This document shows positions 42,139 through 50,535 of a stretch of 64,000 nucleotides of DNA, one piece after another (the first letter of the stretch is position 1; every line of letters starts with the position of its first letter). The DNA is from SIAQ01 sp964484265 (GTDB lineage Bacteria; Planctomycetota; Planctomycetia; Gemmatales; Gemmataceae), in the NCBI GenBank assembly GCA_964484265.1, contig CAZAFH010000024.1, positions 1 through 64,000 on the forward strand, given 5' to 3'. The notes beneath the pieces were generated by a model. It saw only the letters and a program-made list of their open reading frames with translations. It made no database searches and was not told the origin of the DNA. The translations under genes were made by a program, and so were the position numbers.

Positions 42139-44092
42139 TACTCATCAATCCCCCGCCCATGAATGTATGGTGCCAAAGCTGCGTCGCGATGACGCCGACC
42201 AGACCCATTTCGACCATGGTGCGCTGGTTGCTTCCCTCGCGCATCGTGCGGAATTCGCTGCGCCAGCGTGTCACCTGGGCGGGATCGAAGTATTCGGTTC
42301 TCCTGAGCGAATCCGTGCTCAAGAGTTCATCGACGAAGGTCGGCAAGGTCGTTGAATGAAATCCGTCGAGTGGGGCTCGAAACATCGCTTTGCGCCGCCA
42401 GGCGACGGAGCGTGGCACCCAGCGGTCGGCCAAATAACGCAGGATCAGCTTGTCGCGCAAGCCGCGCATCTTCCAGATCGGGTGCAGCTTGGCGAGGAAA
42501 TCGAACACCTCTTCGTCGAGAAACGGATAGCGCGTCTCGACCGACGAATTCATCGCCACGCGATCGCCCTTGGACGCCAGTAACAATCCCGGCAACATGA
42601 CGCGAGCGCCGATGTAGAGCGAGCGATTCAACGGATGCCATTTCTTCGCCCGCTCGAGATTGAGTTTCAGGTCGGCGTAGGGAATATGATCGCCAAGCCG
42701 TTCCCACATGCCCGCGCTGAAAAAGCGAGAGCGAGAGGAGCCGAACAGGCCATAGATATTAAGCCAGGCGTTCGAGCCGCCGATCGCTTCTTGTACCTTG
42801 CGAGCCGCGTCCCATGATACTTTCGGGGCACCCGTGAGCCGAAGGTATGCACGCCGGGCCAACCCACTCAAAGGCACGCCGGGGATGAAATCGAGCGCGC
42901 CGAGCACGCGGTGGATTTTGTACCACGGATAACCCGCGAGCCATTCGTCCGCTCCTTCTCCCGTCAGCGCGACCTTGTAGCCTGTTTGATGCACCTTTCG
43001 CGCCAGCATCAGCAGAGCCGCACACGCCGTGTCGATCACCGGCGCTTCCGCGGCGCGGATGAGCTCGGGGTAGCTATTCAGCACCTCGTCTCGGCCGCAG
43101 TCGACGAAGATCGCGTCCGCGCCGACGTGCCGGGCGACCTCGGCCGCCTCGGTCTTCTCGTTGAGGGTTGGATCTTGCACCGCGATTGTGAACGTCGGGA
43201 TCGGCCCTTTTCCTTCGCTGCGCCGTTGTGCACACGCCAGAGCGACGACGACGCTTGAATCGACGCCGCCGGAAAGATACGACACCACGGGAACGTCGGC
43301 ACGCAGGCGGCGCTCGACGGAGCGCTTCATGACGGCTTCGAATTCGTCGATCACCGGCGACGCGGAATTGTCGCCGAAACGCCGAAAGTCCCGCCAGTCC
43401 TCCTGGCCCGCGTCGGGAAAATCGATCTCCCAGAAGATGCGTTCGTGGATCTTACCCCCAACAATTTGGAGGAATCGGCCCGGCAGCAGGCAGTTCACGC
43501 CTTCAAAACAGGTCACCGGACCAGGCGACGCGAAGAACGTAAACACGTGATTGATGCCGCGAACATCGGGCTTGGCCGGCACAAGGCCGGACGCCAAGAG
43601 CGCCTTGATCTCCGAAGCGAAGAGCAGCAAGTTGCCCTGCTGCGACCAGTACAGCGGACAGATGCCGAAGCGGTCGCGTGCCACCAGCAGTTGCTGTTTG
43701 CGTTCATCCCACAGAGCAATGGCGAATTGCCCGCGCAGCTTCTCGAATACGCTTTCCCCATGCTTCTCGTAAAGATGCGGGATCAGCTCGGTATCGCAAT
43801 GGGTGCGGAAAACGTGGCCTTCGGCCTGAAGCTCAGCCTTCACCTCGGGATAGTTGAATAGCTCGCCGTTGAAAACGACGGAGACCGAGCCGTCTTCGTT
43901 GCCGATCGGCTGCTTGCCGTCGTGCAACCCGACGATGCTCAGCCGGCGATTGGCCATGCCGAGTCCGGGCCGAAAGAAGTAGCCGTCCTCGTCGGGACCA
44001 CGGTGCGTGATCGCGTCGGCCATTCGGCGAACGATCTGCGGATCGATGGCCGTCGGCTCAGTGAGATTCACGATTCCTGCGATACCGCACAT
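42131..44092 (-). CDS. asnB: Asparagine synthetase (glutamine-hydrolysing)
   Basis: This 653-residue protein starts MCGIAGIVN; after Met removal Cys1 is the glutaminase nucleophile. The Ntn amidotransferase domain (1-210) has RRLSIVGLHDGKQPIGNEDGS and FNGELFNY. The synthetase domain has the pyrophosphatase loop YLSGGVDSSVVVALA, and GEGADEWLAGYPWY. It makes asparagine from aspartate, ATP and glutamine. Some related proteins with extended tails act in polysaccharide or natural-product pathways. A repeat supplies the final residues and stop (MSSH). The upstream same-strand SDR gene ends 98 bases away. Confidence 0.9.
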   Translation of the reverse strand: MCGIAGIVNLTEPTAIDPQIVRRMADAITHRGPDEDGYFFRPGLGMANRRLSIVGLHDGKQPIGNEDGSVSVVFNGELFNYPEVKAELQAEGHVFRTHCDTELIPHLYEKHGESVFEKLRGQFAIALWDERKQQLLVARDRFGICPLYWSQQGNLLLFASEIKALLASGLVPAKPDVRGINHVFTFFASPGPVTCFEGVNCLLPGRFLQIVGGKIHERIFWEIDFPDAGQEDWRDFRRFGDNSASPVIDEFEAVMKRSVERRLRADVPVVSYLSGGVDSSVVVALACAQRRSEGKGPIPTFTIAVQDPTLNEKTEAAEVARHVGADAIFVDCGRDEVLNSYPELIRAAEAPVIDTACAALLMLARKVHQTGYKVALTGEGADEWLAGYPWYKIHRVLGALDFIPGVPLSGLARRAYLRLTGAPKVSWDAARKVQEAIGGSNAWLNIYGLFGSSRSRFFSAGMWERLGDHIPYADLKLNLERAKKWHPLNRSLYIGARVMLPGLLLASKGDRVAMNSSVETRYPFLDEEVFDFLAKLHPIWKMRGLRDKLILRYLADRWVPRSVAWRRKAMFRAPLDGFHSTTLPTFVDELLSTDSLRRTEYFDPAQVTRWRSEFRTMREGSNQRTMVEMGLVGVIATQLWHHTFMGGGLMSSH

Positions 44093-44130
44093 GAGGTTGG
44101 GGTTCGTCCTTCAAACGGTTTTCCGAATTC

Positions 44131-44182
44131 CGCTTGGGGTTTAGCGCTCGCGTGAGAAGCATGCGAACGCTAAACGCAAGCG
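44131..44182. repeat. Inverted repeat with GTTTAGCG arms
   Basis: CGCTTGGGGTTTAGCG (44131-44146) nearly pairs with CGCTAAACGCAAGCG (44168-44182). It lies between the SDR stop and the asnB start. A single arm of the same kind (GTTTAGCGCTCGCGT) recurs at about 49811-49825. Confidence 0.6.
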
Positions 44183-44189
44183 AGGGGAT

Positions 44190-44987
44190 TCACGCCTTTG
44201 CCGCATACAACTTCGTCACTTTCCGCGCGATCAGGTAATCCACGAGTCGCGGGAACCAGCGGTTGATGCGGAGCATCCAGTTGGTGTCGCTGCCGATCCA
44301 GGTTTCCGTTGCGTTCTTTTGCAGGCTGCGGACGATCCGCTGGGCGACGTATTCTGGCGGCATGCCCTTGTCGTATTCGATGTTCGCCTTGCCCTCGGTC
44401 CGCAGGAAGTGCTGCGAGAACTCGCTGCGAGTCAGGCCGGGGATCATCAGCAGGATATCGATATCGAACCGGGCCAGTTCGCCGCGCAAGGCCTCGGTCA
44501 GGCCGCACAGAGCGTACTTGCTGGCGGAGTATTCCGTCCACGCCGGCATCGCCCGTCGGCCACACATCGACGCGACGTTGACAATCGCTGGCTGCACGCC
44601 TTGCGTCAGCGTCGGGATCGCCTTGCGAATCAGTTCGGCCGGGGCGAAGAAATTCACCTCCATGATTTGACGAAGAATCTCCTCCGTCGAATCGGCGAAA
44701 TGCGCCCAGCTGGCGATTCCAGCATTATTAATGAGCACATCCAGCCCGCCGAGGTGATCGACCGCGCGGTTCAACACGTTCTGGCGATCCTCCTCCTTCG
44801 TCACGTCCGTCGGAACGATGAGCGCTCCGCCGGGCAGCGCGTCGGCCACCGCCTTCAGCTTCTCTTCGTTTCGGGCGGCAAGCACTAGCTTCGCACCCAA
44901 CGGCGCCAGCTGCTGCGCCAGCGCTCGGCCAATGCCGCTGGAGGCGCCCGTGATAAGGATCCGTCGCCCGTGAAGTTCACGCGTCAT
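44190..44987 (-). CDS. Short-chain dehydrogenase/reductase
   Basis: This 265-residue classical SDR has the cofactor motif TGASSGIG (13-20), NNAG (87-90) and catalytic S140-Y153-K157 (YSASK). AARNEEKL after strand 2 carries Arg, favouring NADP. The C-terminal 30 residues (MLRINRWFPRLVDYLIARKVTKLY) look amphipathic and may bind membranes. The substrate is unknown. The start is ATG 44987; the longer reading adds an improbable Trp-rich stretch. Confidence 0.87.
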   Translation of the reverse strand: MTRELHGRRILITGASSGIGRALAQQLAPLGAKLVLAARNEEKLKAVADALPGGALIVPTDVTKEEDRQNVLNRAVDHLGGLDVLINNAGIASWAHFADSTEEILRQIMEVNFFAPAELIRKAIPTLTQGVQPAIVNVASMCGRRAMPAWTEYSASKYALCGLTEALRGELARFDIDILLMIPGLTRSEFSQHFLRTEGKANIEYDKGMPPEYVAQRIVRSLQKNATETWIGSDTNWMLRINRWFPRLVDYLIARKVTKLYAAKA

Positions 44988-45173
44988 GGGAAAAATGCTC
45001 CTGTTTGGAATGGGCGTAGGAAGAACGATCCATACTTCCCAATCGTACCAAACCACCCAAACCAACAATACAGAGACTTCTCCATTCTGTTGTGATCGTG
45101 ACGCTCGTCGTCGGTAAGCCTGATTCAATCCCTACAACCGTCGGCACGTGGCCGGGATTGACACATTATCCGG

Positions 45174-45244
45174 GCCGCGCACCAGCGGAGCGCAGCAAGC
45201 ACCGGCCAGCCAAATCGCTTGCTCCGCTGCGCTGCGTGCGCGGC
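45174..45244. repeat. Inverted repeat of the GCAGCGGAGC family, copy 1
   Basis: Arms 45174-45200 and 45217-45244 pair imperfectly, both built on GCAGCGGAGC-type steps. The element resembles 55455-55519, including the flanking GTGCGCGGCTCGGAAAC / GTGCGTGGTTCGGAGAC. It is therefore a dispersed family with at least two members here. Confidence 0.7.
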
Positions 45245-45338
45245 TCGGAAACGTCAATTTCGCCCGCGAGAGTTATATTTTACGAAGTGAGTGATCGTTA
45301 ACAAGCGTCAACAATTGCCATCCGAGCGCCAGCTTCCA

Positions 45339-45368
45339 TTGGCTTTTTGCAATTTGTTTCGTTATACT
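45339..45368 (+). promoter_or_regulatory. Possible promoter of the pseudopilin operon
   Basis: TTGGCT (45339-45344) and TATACT (45363-45368) are separated by 18 bases. The -10 box is good and the -35 box is weak. The first gene starts 106 bases after the -10 box. Confidence 0.35.
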
Positions 45369-45473
45369 CGAAATTGAAATTGGGAAGTTTTTCCGAATTG
45401 TCCTAAATAACCGGGCGCCATCGACGAAATAGATGGCGATTTGATTTGCTCCATTCTTCTCAGGATTCGCACC

Positions 45474-45911
45474 ATGCCAGGCCAACGACAGCGTGCTAGG
45501 CGGACGGGCTTCACACTCGTGGAAGTCACGGTATCGCTTGCCGTCATCGCCATCGTCGGGGTCATTCTTGCACAAGTGGTCGCGGTAAGCCTGCGAGAGC
45601 GAGCGCGATCGGCGTCGCGCCAGGCGGCGCTGGAGTTGGCTGCCAACCTGCTCGAATCGGCTCGCGCGGAGCCTTTGCACACGCTGAACGCCGACTGGGC
45701 GAAATCGCAAACCGTGCCGACCGCGATGGCGGAACTACTCCCCGGCGGAAACGTGCTGGCAGCGGTAAGTCCCGATGCCAAGGCGCTGAACGCCAAATAT
45801 GTCTCCATCGAGATTCGCTGGCGCGAGGCGGACGGCATGCCCGAAGAATCTGTCCGGCTGGCTACCGTAATCGGGCCGCGTGAAGCGAAAATAGCTGGAG
45901 GTGCGCGATGA
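45474..45911 (+). CDS. Type II secretion/pilin-like prepilin (GspI/PulI-like)
   Basis: This 145-residue protein has a prepilin leader ending RRTG, cut before FTLVEVTVSLAVIAIVGVILAQVVAV. The Glu at +5 of the mature chain is present, as is the single N-terminal helix. The rest is a short globular domain. GspI-type minor pseudopilins have this size. Its ATG at 45474 begins MPGQRQRARRTG. It is first of three genes joined by ATGA overlaps. The prepilin peptidase and assembly ATPase are not in the window. Confidence 0.8.
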   Translation: MPGQRQRARRTGFTLVEVTVSLAVIAIVGVILAQVVAVSLRERARSASRQAALELAANLLESARAEPLHTLNADWAKSQTVPTAMAELLPGGNVLAAVSPDAKALNAKYVSIEIRWREADGMPEESVRLATVIGPREAKIAGGAR

Positions 45912-46405
45912 CAAGTCGTCGGGCCGGCTCTTCCTTGATCGAGCTTCTCGTCGTCATTGCTATCCTGGCGATGATCGGCGTGATCCTGACAGCAATGCTC
46001 AAGACAACGCTCGAAGCCGAACGCCTCCAGGCCGGCAGTTTCGATCGGCTCGTGCAGACAAGCCGCCTTGCGGATGACTTTCGCGCCGACGTCGCCCGAG
46101 CGGAGAAAACGCTGCCAAGCTGGGAGGATGTCCGGGCCAACGATCAGACGTTGATCCTGAGCCTCAAGGGCGACATTCGCATTATCTATCAATGGCGAGC
46201 GGGAAAGCTTTGGCGATCGGTTTACGAACCCGAGGATTTCCACGAACGCGTCGTGCCGATCGATTCAAACATGCGTTTCGAGTTCGTACAACCGACGGGC
46301 ACGGACAGGCTGGTCCGGCTGCGCTTGCATCGCAAGGGCGACACGCAGAAGTCGCCTGGAGGAGCCCTCGAACTCGCCGCCGCCTTGGGAGGAGACACGC
46401 GATGA
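45908..46405 (+). CDS. Minor pseudopilin-like protein (GspJ/PulJ-like)
   Basis: This 165-residue protein has MTSRRAGSSLIELLVVIAILAMIGVILTAML: a basic leader, then a +5 Glu in a hydrophobic helix. The first mature residue would be Ser or Ala rather than Phe. The rest, with RLADDFRADVARA and beta-rich MRFEFVQPTGTDRLVRLRLHRKGD, resembles GspJ in size. Its ATG overlaps the previous stop and its own stop overlaps the next start. It probably forms part of a pseudopilus tip. Confidence 0.72.
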   Translation: MTSRRAGSSLIELLVVIAILAMIGVILTAMLKTTLEAERLQAGSFDRLVQTSRLADDFRADVARAEKTLPSWEDVRANDQTLILSLKGDIRIIYQWRAGKLWRSVYEPEDFHERVVPIDSNMRFEFVQPTGTDRLVRLRLHRKGDTQKSPGGALELAAALGGDTR

Positions 46406-46818
46406 ACGCGAGACGCCGCGGTTTCGCCGCGATTACGGTGTTGGTCGTGCTCGCGGTGCTGACGATCGTGTCGTCGGTCGTCACGCTGCAGATGGTGTCT
46501 CAGCGGCGCTTCTTGCAACAGCGTGAGCAGCGTCTCCAGGCCGACAATCTCGCACGGGCGGGCATCGAATTCGCTGCCGCGCGCTTGCTCGGCTCGGATG
46601 CGGGTTTCAAGGAAGAACGCACCGATTGGATCCCCGAAGGCGCCGTGCGGATTCGGGCGACCAGGGCGAAAGACAACGTGTATTCCGTTATCGTTGAAGC
46701 ATCTGTTGGCCCTGACGAGGAGCGCAGTGTCCGGAAAACGCTGACGCGCGAGTTCCGCCGAATCGAAAAAGGCGGCAGCGTGCGGTTGGAACCGTTGGCG
46801 GTGGCCGCGGTACAGTAG
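46402..46818 (+). CDS. Pseudopilin-like protein (GspK/PilX-like)
   Basis: This 138-residue protein begins MNARRRGFAAITVLVVLAVLTIVSSVVTLQMVSQRRFL. The leader ends RRRG and the mature N-terminal helix lacks the usual +5 Glu, as in GspK, which caps the pseudopilus. QQREQRLQADNLARAGIEFAAARLL is the PilX/GspK-type second helix with an AxxGxxxA-like stretch. It is much shorter than GspK (about 320), so it is perhaps a reduced version. It is coupled to the previous gene by ATGA. Confidence 0.72.
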   Translation: MNARRRGFAAITVLVVLAVLTIVSSVVTLQMVSQRRFLQQREQRLQADNLARAGIEFAAARLLGSDAGFKEERTDWIPEGAVRIRATRAKDNVYSVIVEASVGPDEERSVRKTLTREFRRIEKGGSVRLEPLAVAAVQ

Positions 46819-46903
46819 CATTCCGTTTCCCGTTAAGCGTTCGCAAGTTGCCACGCGACCACAAAGCCGATGGCGGTTTAGAACCCTGGAATGGAGTCCA
46901 GCG

Positions 46904-49774
46904 ATGTCTTTGACACACTCATGCAATCGTCTTTGGAACACGCTGACCCGGCTGCGCGAGTTGCTTGACGCACACTTCTTCGCGTTTCTTACGACGGCTG
47001 TCTGCCTTCACGTGCTCTGGTTTGTCGATCAGGTGAGCCATATCGTTTTCTTTCTTCCCAGTCCGCGCATTATTATGCAGGACATGTCGCTTTTGAAGCT
47101 GGTGGTCGGGTTCTGGCTATTTCTGCTCACCATCATCGTGGTCTACTTTTATGCGGTACTTCTCGTCGTGCCTCGCGACAGCGCGGATGCGATTAGCCGA
47201 TCTTTCGACGTCTGGCGCAGCGCCGTTCGCGGCGGCGAGGGTCGGCGGAAATGGAAGCGGAACTGGGTGGCCTGGCCGATGTTCGTCGTGTTCGCGATCG
47301 GCCTGGCGACGGCGCTTTCGGCTCCGTGGCTGGTGGACGATCTCGACGAGCAACTCATGACCGCGAACCTGGGCTGGATGGTCTGTCTCGGTGTTCCCTG
47401 GTTCTTCCTCCTCACGCGGTTGCTCATCGATACGAAATTCCTCGAACGCCTCATGGATTGGCCGAACTATTTCCTCCGCCTTTCCGCACGGCGTGAGATG
47501 ATCGCCGGGTCGGTCGCGCTTGGCTTTGGGGCGGCCTTGTGCCTGAGCGGTTTGCCCTCCTATTGGCATGCCGCCTCGGCACTCGCGATCTGGCTGACGG
47601 TGTTCGGCATCTGGCTGATCGGCATGCGCTTCGTCTCGCCGCCCGCCGCCGACGAAGACACCGTGCGCCGCCCGATTGGCCGCGGGCTTGGCTTTCTGCT
47701 CTTTTCTGGCGTGATCGGCGAGCTTACCTGGCATTTCCCGAAATGGTGGCCGGAGGTCGTCTCGTACCGCAACTACAGCATCTGGGCGATCTTCAACATT
47801 CTGTTCATGGCAGTCCTAGTCGGACGCGTGCTCGACTATTGGCAATACAAGACGAAACTGCCGATTCGCTTCGTAAGCGTGATCCTGTTGATAGGCGTCG
47901 GGCTGATGTTTTCGCAAACGCCGCAGGTCGGCAAGCTGGATCTCGATGCAGACCAGACGCGGGCCGACATTGTCACCTGGCTGAAATCGCTGGAGCAGCG
48001 CATCGACGCCGGTACTCCCGATCGGCCTGCGCTCGTCATCGCGGCGAGCGGCGGCGGGTCGCGGGCGGCGCTTTTTACCTCGCTCGTCTACGAAACCCTC
48101 GCCAACGAACCGCTCGACGCCGCCGGCCGAACCTGGGACAAGCAGGTCATCCTCATCAGCAGCGTGTCGGGCGGCAGCCTCGCCAGTGCCTATTTCGCCG
48201 CCATGGAAAGGCCGACGCCTGCCCTGCGCGATTGGCGACACTCGATGACGGGCGAAATCAAGGTCTGGATGACCAAGAAGGCCGACGAATTCGCCACCCG
48301 TTTCGAGGAAAGCGCCGACGACAATCAGACCTCCAAGATCCTCAAATCGTACCAGCGCGAGCATATCCAGAAGATCGCCAAATTCTGCCGTCAAATCGAG
48401 GCCGGCGTCCGCGACCCAGAGCCGCGCTGGCTGCTCACGAGCGCCTTTGCCGACGATATGTGCACCGACTTCATGGCCCCGCTCCTGCGCGGCGTCATGC
48501 TCATGCACATGGAGCGAGGCGTCAGCTCGACGATGTTTTGGCAGGACCAGTTCGCCCCGCACTTCTCCGCGACCAATCAGGATGAATGGAATTCCGCAAA
48601 GCCGCTCCTTCTGCTCAACACGACGCACGTGCAGAGCGGCCGGCGCGTCGTCGTCGGCTATCCGAACGTGCCGCGCGGTTTCCTCGGCCTGGCGATGAAC
48701 GCCGACGTGCGCGACGACGCCATGGCCCGCGGCGCTCCGCCGAAACCGTGGGAGGCGATTCCGATGTCGCTCGCCGATTTCGATTCGCGCTATTCGATGA
48801 CACTGGCCGAGGGCGTTCGCCTCTCCGCCAATTTCCCCTACGGTTTCAACCCCGGCGCGATCCAGTTTCGCACCAGCCTGCGCCGCCCGGAACCGACACG
48901 CACCATCATCGACGGCGGCGTGCTCGACAACACCGGCATGGACACGCTCGCTCATCTTTTCATCGCCCTTGACCGTGCCGCCAATCGCTCGCCAAACGTT
49001 CCGTTCGACGTCCGCAAACAGGCCGAGCGCGTCATGAAAAAGCTCCGCCAGCGCGGCGTCGCCTTGCTCGAAGTTGATTCCGGCGCCAAGCCCGGCAGGC
49101 CGAATTTTCTCCATCGCCGATTTCCCAATATCTTTCAACCGCCCGAAGGCATCAGCAAAGCCGGCTACGCCAACGCGCTCTTGCTCAAGCATCGCTACCA
49201 GGATGAAATCAGCGACGCCCTCAATCCGCTGCGCGACGACCCCGACGCGCCGGCCTCGGCTCTTCGCGTGCCTCGCTGCCGTTATGTCTGGTTCCAGTGC
49301 AATCACTCGCAAGACGTGATGACCGCGTGGTCGCTTGGCCCGAGCGACAAGGCCGCGATTCTCGTGCAGTTCCTCGTTGAACTCGAGATGAAAAAGAACC
49401 TCTACTTCGACAGCTTTCGCAGCCTGACGGAAAACATCCAGAAATACGAACAGATCCGGCAGATGAAGAACGAACAGATTCAGCAAAAAGAGGAAGCGCT
49501 GCTCATGAGCCAGTTGCGCGAGGAGAAACGCATTCAGAGTGCCCACGCCCTGCTATCGGCCGGCGCGAAGGAAATCTACGACAACCAGCAACCGCGCACG
49601 GAGCAGATGATCAAATTGATCATGAGCCACAACCCGGCCCAAAAAACGCCTGCGAGGTGGACGTCGAATATCAAGCCGGTCTCTTTCAACGCCGTGCAAG
49701 AAAGCCTGGACCATCTCAAAGCACACCAACAAAAATTGCAAGCCCCCCAAACCCGCGACGCCATCCGCCGATGA
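46904..49774 (+). CDS. Polytopic membrane protein with patatin-like lipase domain and coiled coil
   Basis: This 956-residue protein has about eight or nine membrane helices in the first 340 residues. The cytosolic-type lipase follows. The oxyanion-hole motif is AASGGGSRAAL (about 380-390), the nucleophile elbow is SSVSGGS (S422, with the first Gly of G-x-S-x-G replaced by Ser), and the catalytic Asp is in DGGVLDN (D670). These are the patatin-type Ser-Asp dyad elements. From about 820 comes a Glu/Gln/Lys-rich coiled coil (YEQIRQMKNEQIQQKEEALLMSQLREEKR). It may hydrolyse phospholipid acyl esters at the membrane. It has no nearby CBASS cyclase. The start ATG 46904 is 85 bases after the pilin genes. 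Confidence 0.82.
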   Translation: MSLTHSCNRLWNTLTRLRELLDAHFFAFLTTAVCLHVLWFVDQVSHIVFFLPSPRIIMQDMSLLKLVVGFWLFLLTIIVVYFYAVLLVVPRDSADAISRSFDVWRSAVRGGEGRRKWKRNWVAWPMFVVFAIGLATALSAPWLVDDLDEQLMTANLGWMVCLGVPWFFLLTRLLIDTKFLERLMDWPNYFLRLSARREMIAGSVALGFGAALCLSGLPSYWHAASALAIWLTVFGIWLIGMRFVSPPAADEDTVRRPIGRGLGFLLFSGVIGELTWHFPKWWPEVVSYRNYSIWAIFNILFMAVLVGRVLDYWQYKTKLPIRFVSVILLIGVGLMFSQTPQVGKLDLDADQTRADIVTWLKSLEQRIDAGTPDRPALVIAASGGGSRAALFTSLVYETLANEPLDAAGRTWDKQVILISSVSGGSLASAYFAAMERPTPALRDWRHSMTGEIKVWMTKKADEFATRFEESADDNQTSKILKSYQREHIQKIAKFCRQIEAGVRDPEPRWLLTSAFADDMCTDFMAPLLRGVMLMHMERGVSSTMFWQDQFAPHFSATNQDEWNSAKPLLLLNTTHVQSGRRVVVGYPNVPRGFLGLAMNADVRDDAMARGAPPKPWEAIPMSLADFDSRYSMTLAEGVRLSANFPYGFNPGAIQFRTSLRRPEPTRTIIDGGVLDNTGMDTLAHLFIALDRAANRSPNVPFDVRKQAERVMKKLRQRGVALLEVDSGAKPGRPNFLHRRFPNIFQPPEGISKAGYANALLLKHRYQDEISDALNPLRDDPDAPASALRVPRCRYVWFQCNHSQDVMTAWSLGPSDKAAILVQFLVELEMKKNLYFDSFRSLTENIQKYEQIRQMKNEQIQQKEEALLMSQLREEKRIQSAHALLSAGAKEIYDNQQPRTEQMIKLIMSHNPAQKTPARWTSNIKPVSFNAVQESLDHLKAHQQKLQAPQTRDAIRR

Positions 49775-50535
49775 GTGGGGATCGCCGGGCGTATAGGGAA
49801 CGATCTCACGTTTAGCGCTCGCGTCAACCATGCAATCGAAAATAATTTTGCAATCCTGCGGGGTTACCCGAGGCACGCGATTTCGCTGGGCATCGCGCTC
49901 CACGTGAGTTATCAAGAGTAGGCCTCCCCGGCTCGGTTCGCGGAACCTACTGGGTTGCAGATCTGCTGCGTTGGGTACGAGCAAATGCATGTTCTGAGCC
50001 GAGTGCATCGCCCGGAGCGCCCGGCATGGTTCGTTTTGCAGAAATCTTCACGGCAGCTTGCACGGGCGTTCGTTTCAAATCAAATACATCTGGAAAAGCG
50101 AATTGAAAATCGTGAGCATTGCGGTTGGGTTTAGGGGATGCCGACCCGGCGAGAGCCGTTTTGACTGCGGAAAGGAATGTGCAGCGTATCCAATCGCGAA
50201 GCCGTTGCGTATCATAGCCTAGGGTTGGCTCTGCGGTACGTCGAACCCATAAAAGCAGTTTGCAAAATAGATAACTGAAAAGGCAAAATGAAATGCCAGT
50301 CGACACATTTTGCATTTATATTTCGTATTTTCTATTTTGCATTATTCCCAACACTGAACAATCGCAATTAGGTAGGTCCGGCGAGCCGAGCCGGACCAAA
50401 CTCGGAGTACCTCACCCCTGGGCGTGGAAATTCATTCTTTAGAATTTGATGAAAGTGCCTCTTCGCTCTGGACTCGCGGAAATAGCGTGGTACGATATTC
50501 GCCAGTGTAATTCACTTCTTTTGCAGGAGCTACTC
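49775..50535. other. Gap upstream of paralogue B
   Basis: No gene is supported here. It contains a GTTTAGCGCTCGCGT single arm near 49811, a degenerate REP at 50192-50248, an AT-rich imperfect hairpin at about 50270-50345 and the octamer TACGATAT at 50491-50498, also found upstream of paralogue A. Confidence 0.4.
50192..50248. repeat. Degenerate REP copy, away from the transposase
   Basis: AATCGCGAAGCCGTT, a GCGTATCA linker and an AGGGTT...AACCC imperfect hairpin follow the order of the full units at 458-586, but the pairing has decayed. It is about 50 kb from the transposase, which supports past spreading. Confidence 0.6.

Larger units (their letters stand above)
44988..45473. other. Gap upstream of the pseudopilin operon
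   Basis: This holds no gene. It contains the inverted repeat at 45174-45244 and the promoter candidate at 45339-45368. Confidence 0.4.

Noticed and set aside
47816..49546. A 576-residue open frame antisense to the patatin fusion
   Set aside because: It is longer than most shadows, but the sense protein has lipase motifs and membrane helices while this frame has neither.
46904..49774. Assignment of the patatin fusion as a CBASS effector
   Set aside because: There is no CD-NTase or other CBASS gene within the window and the membrane N terminus is unlike CapV.
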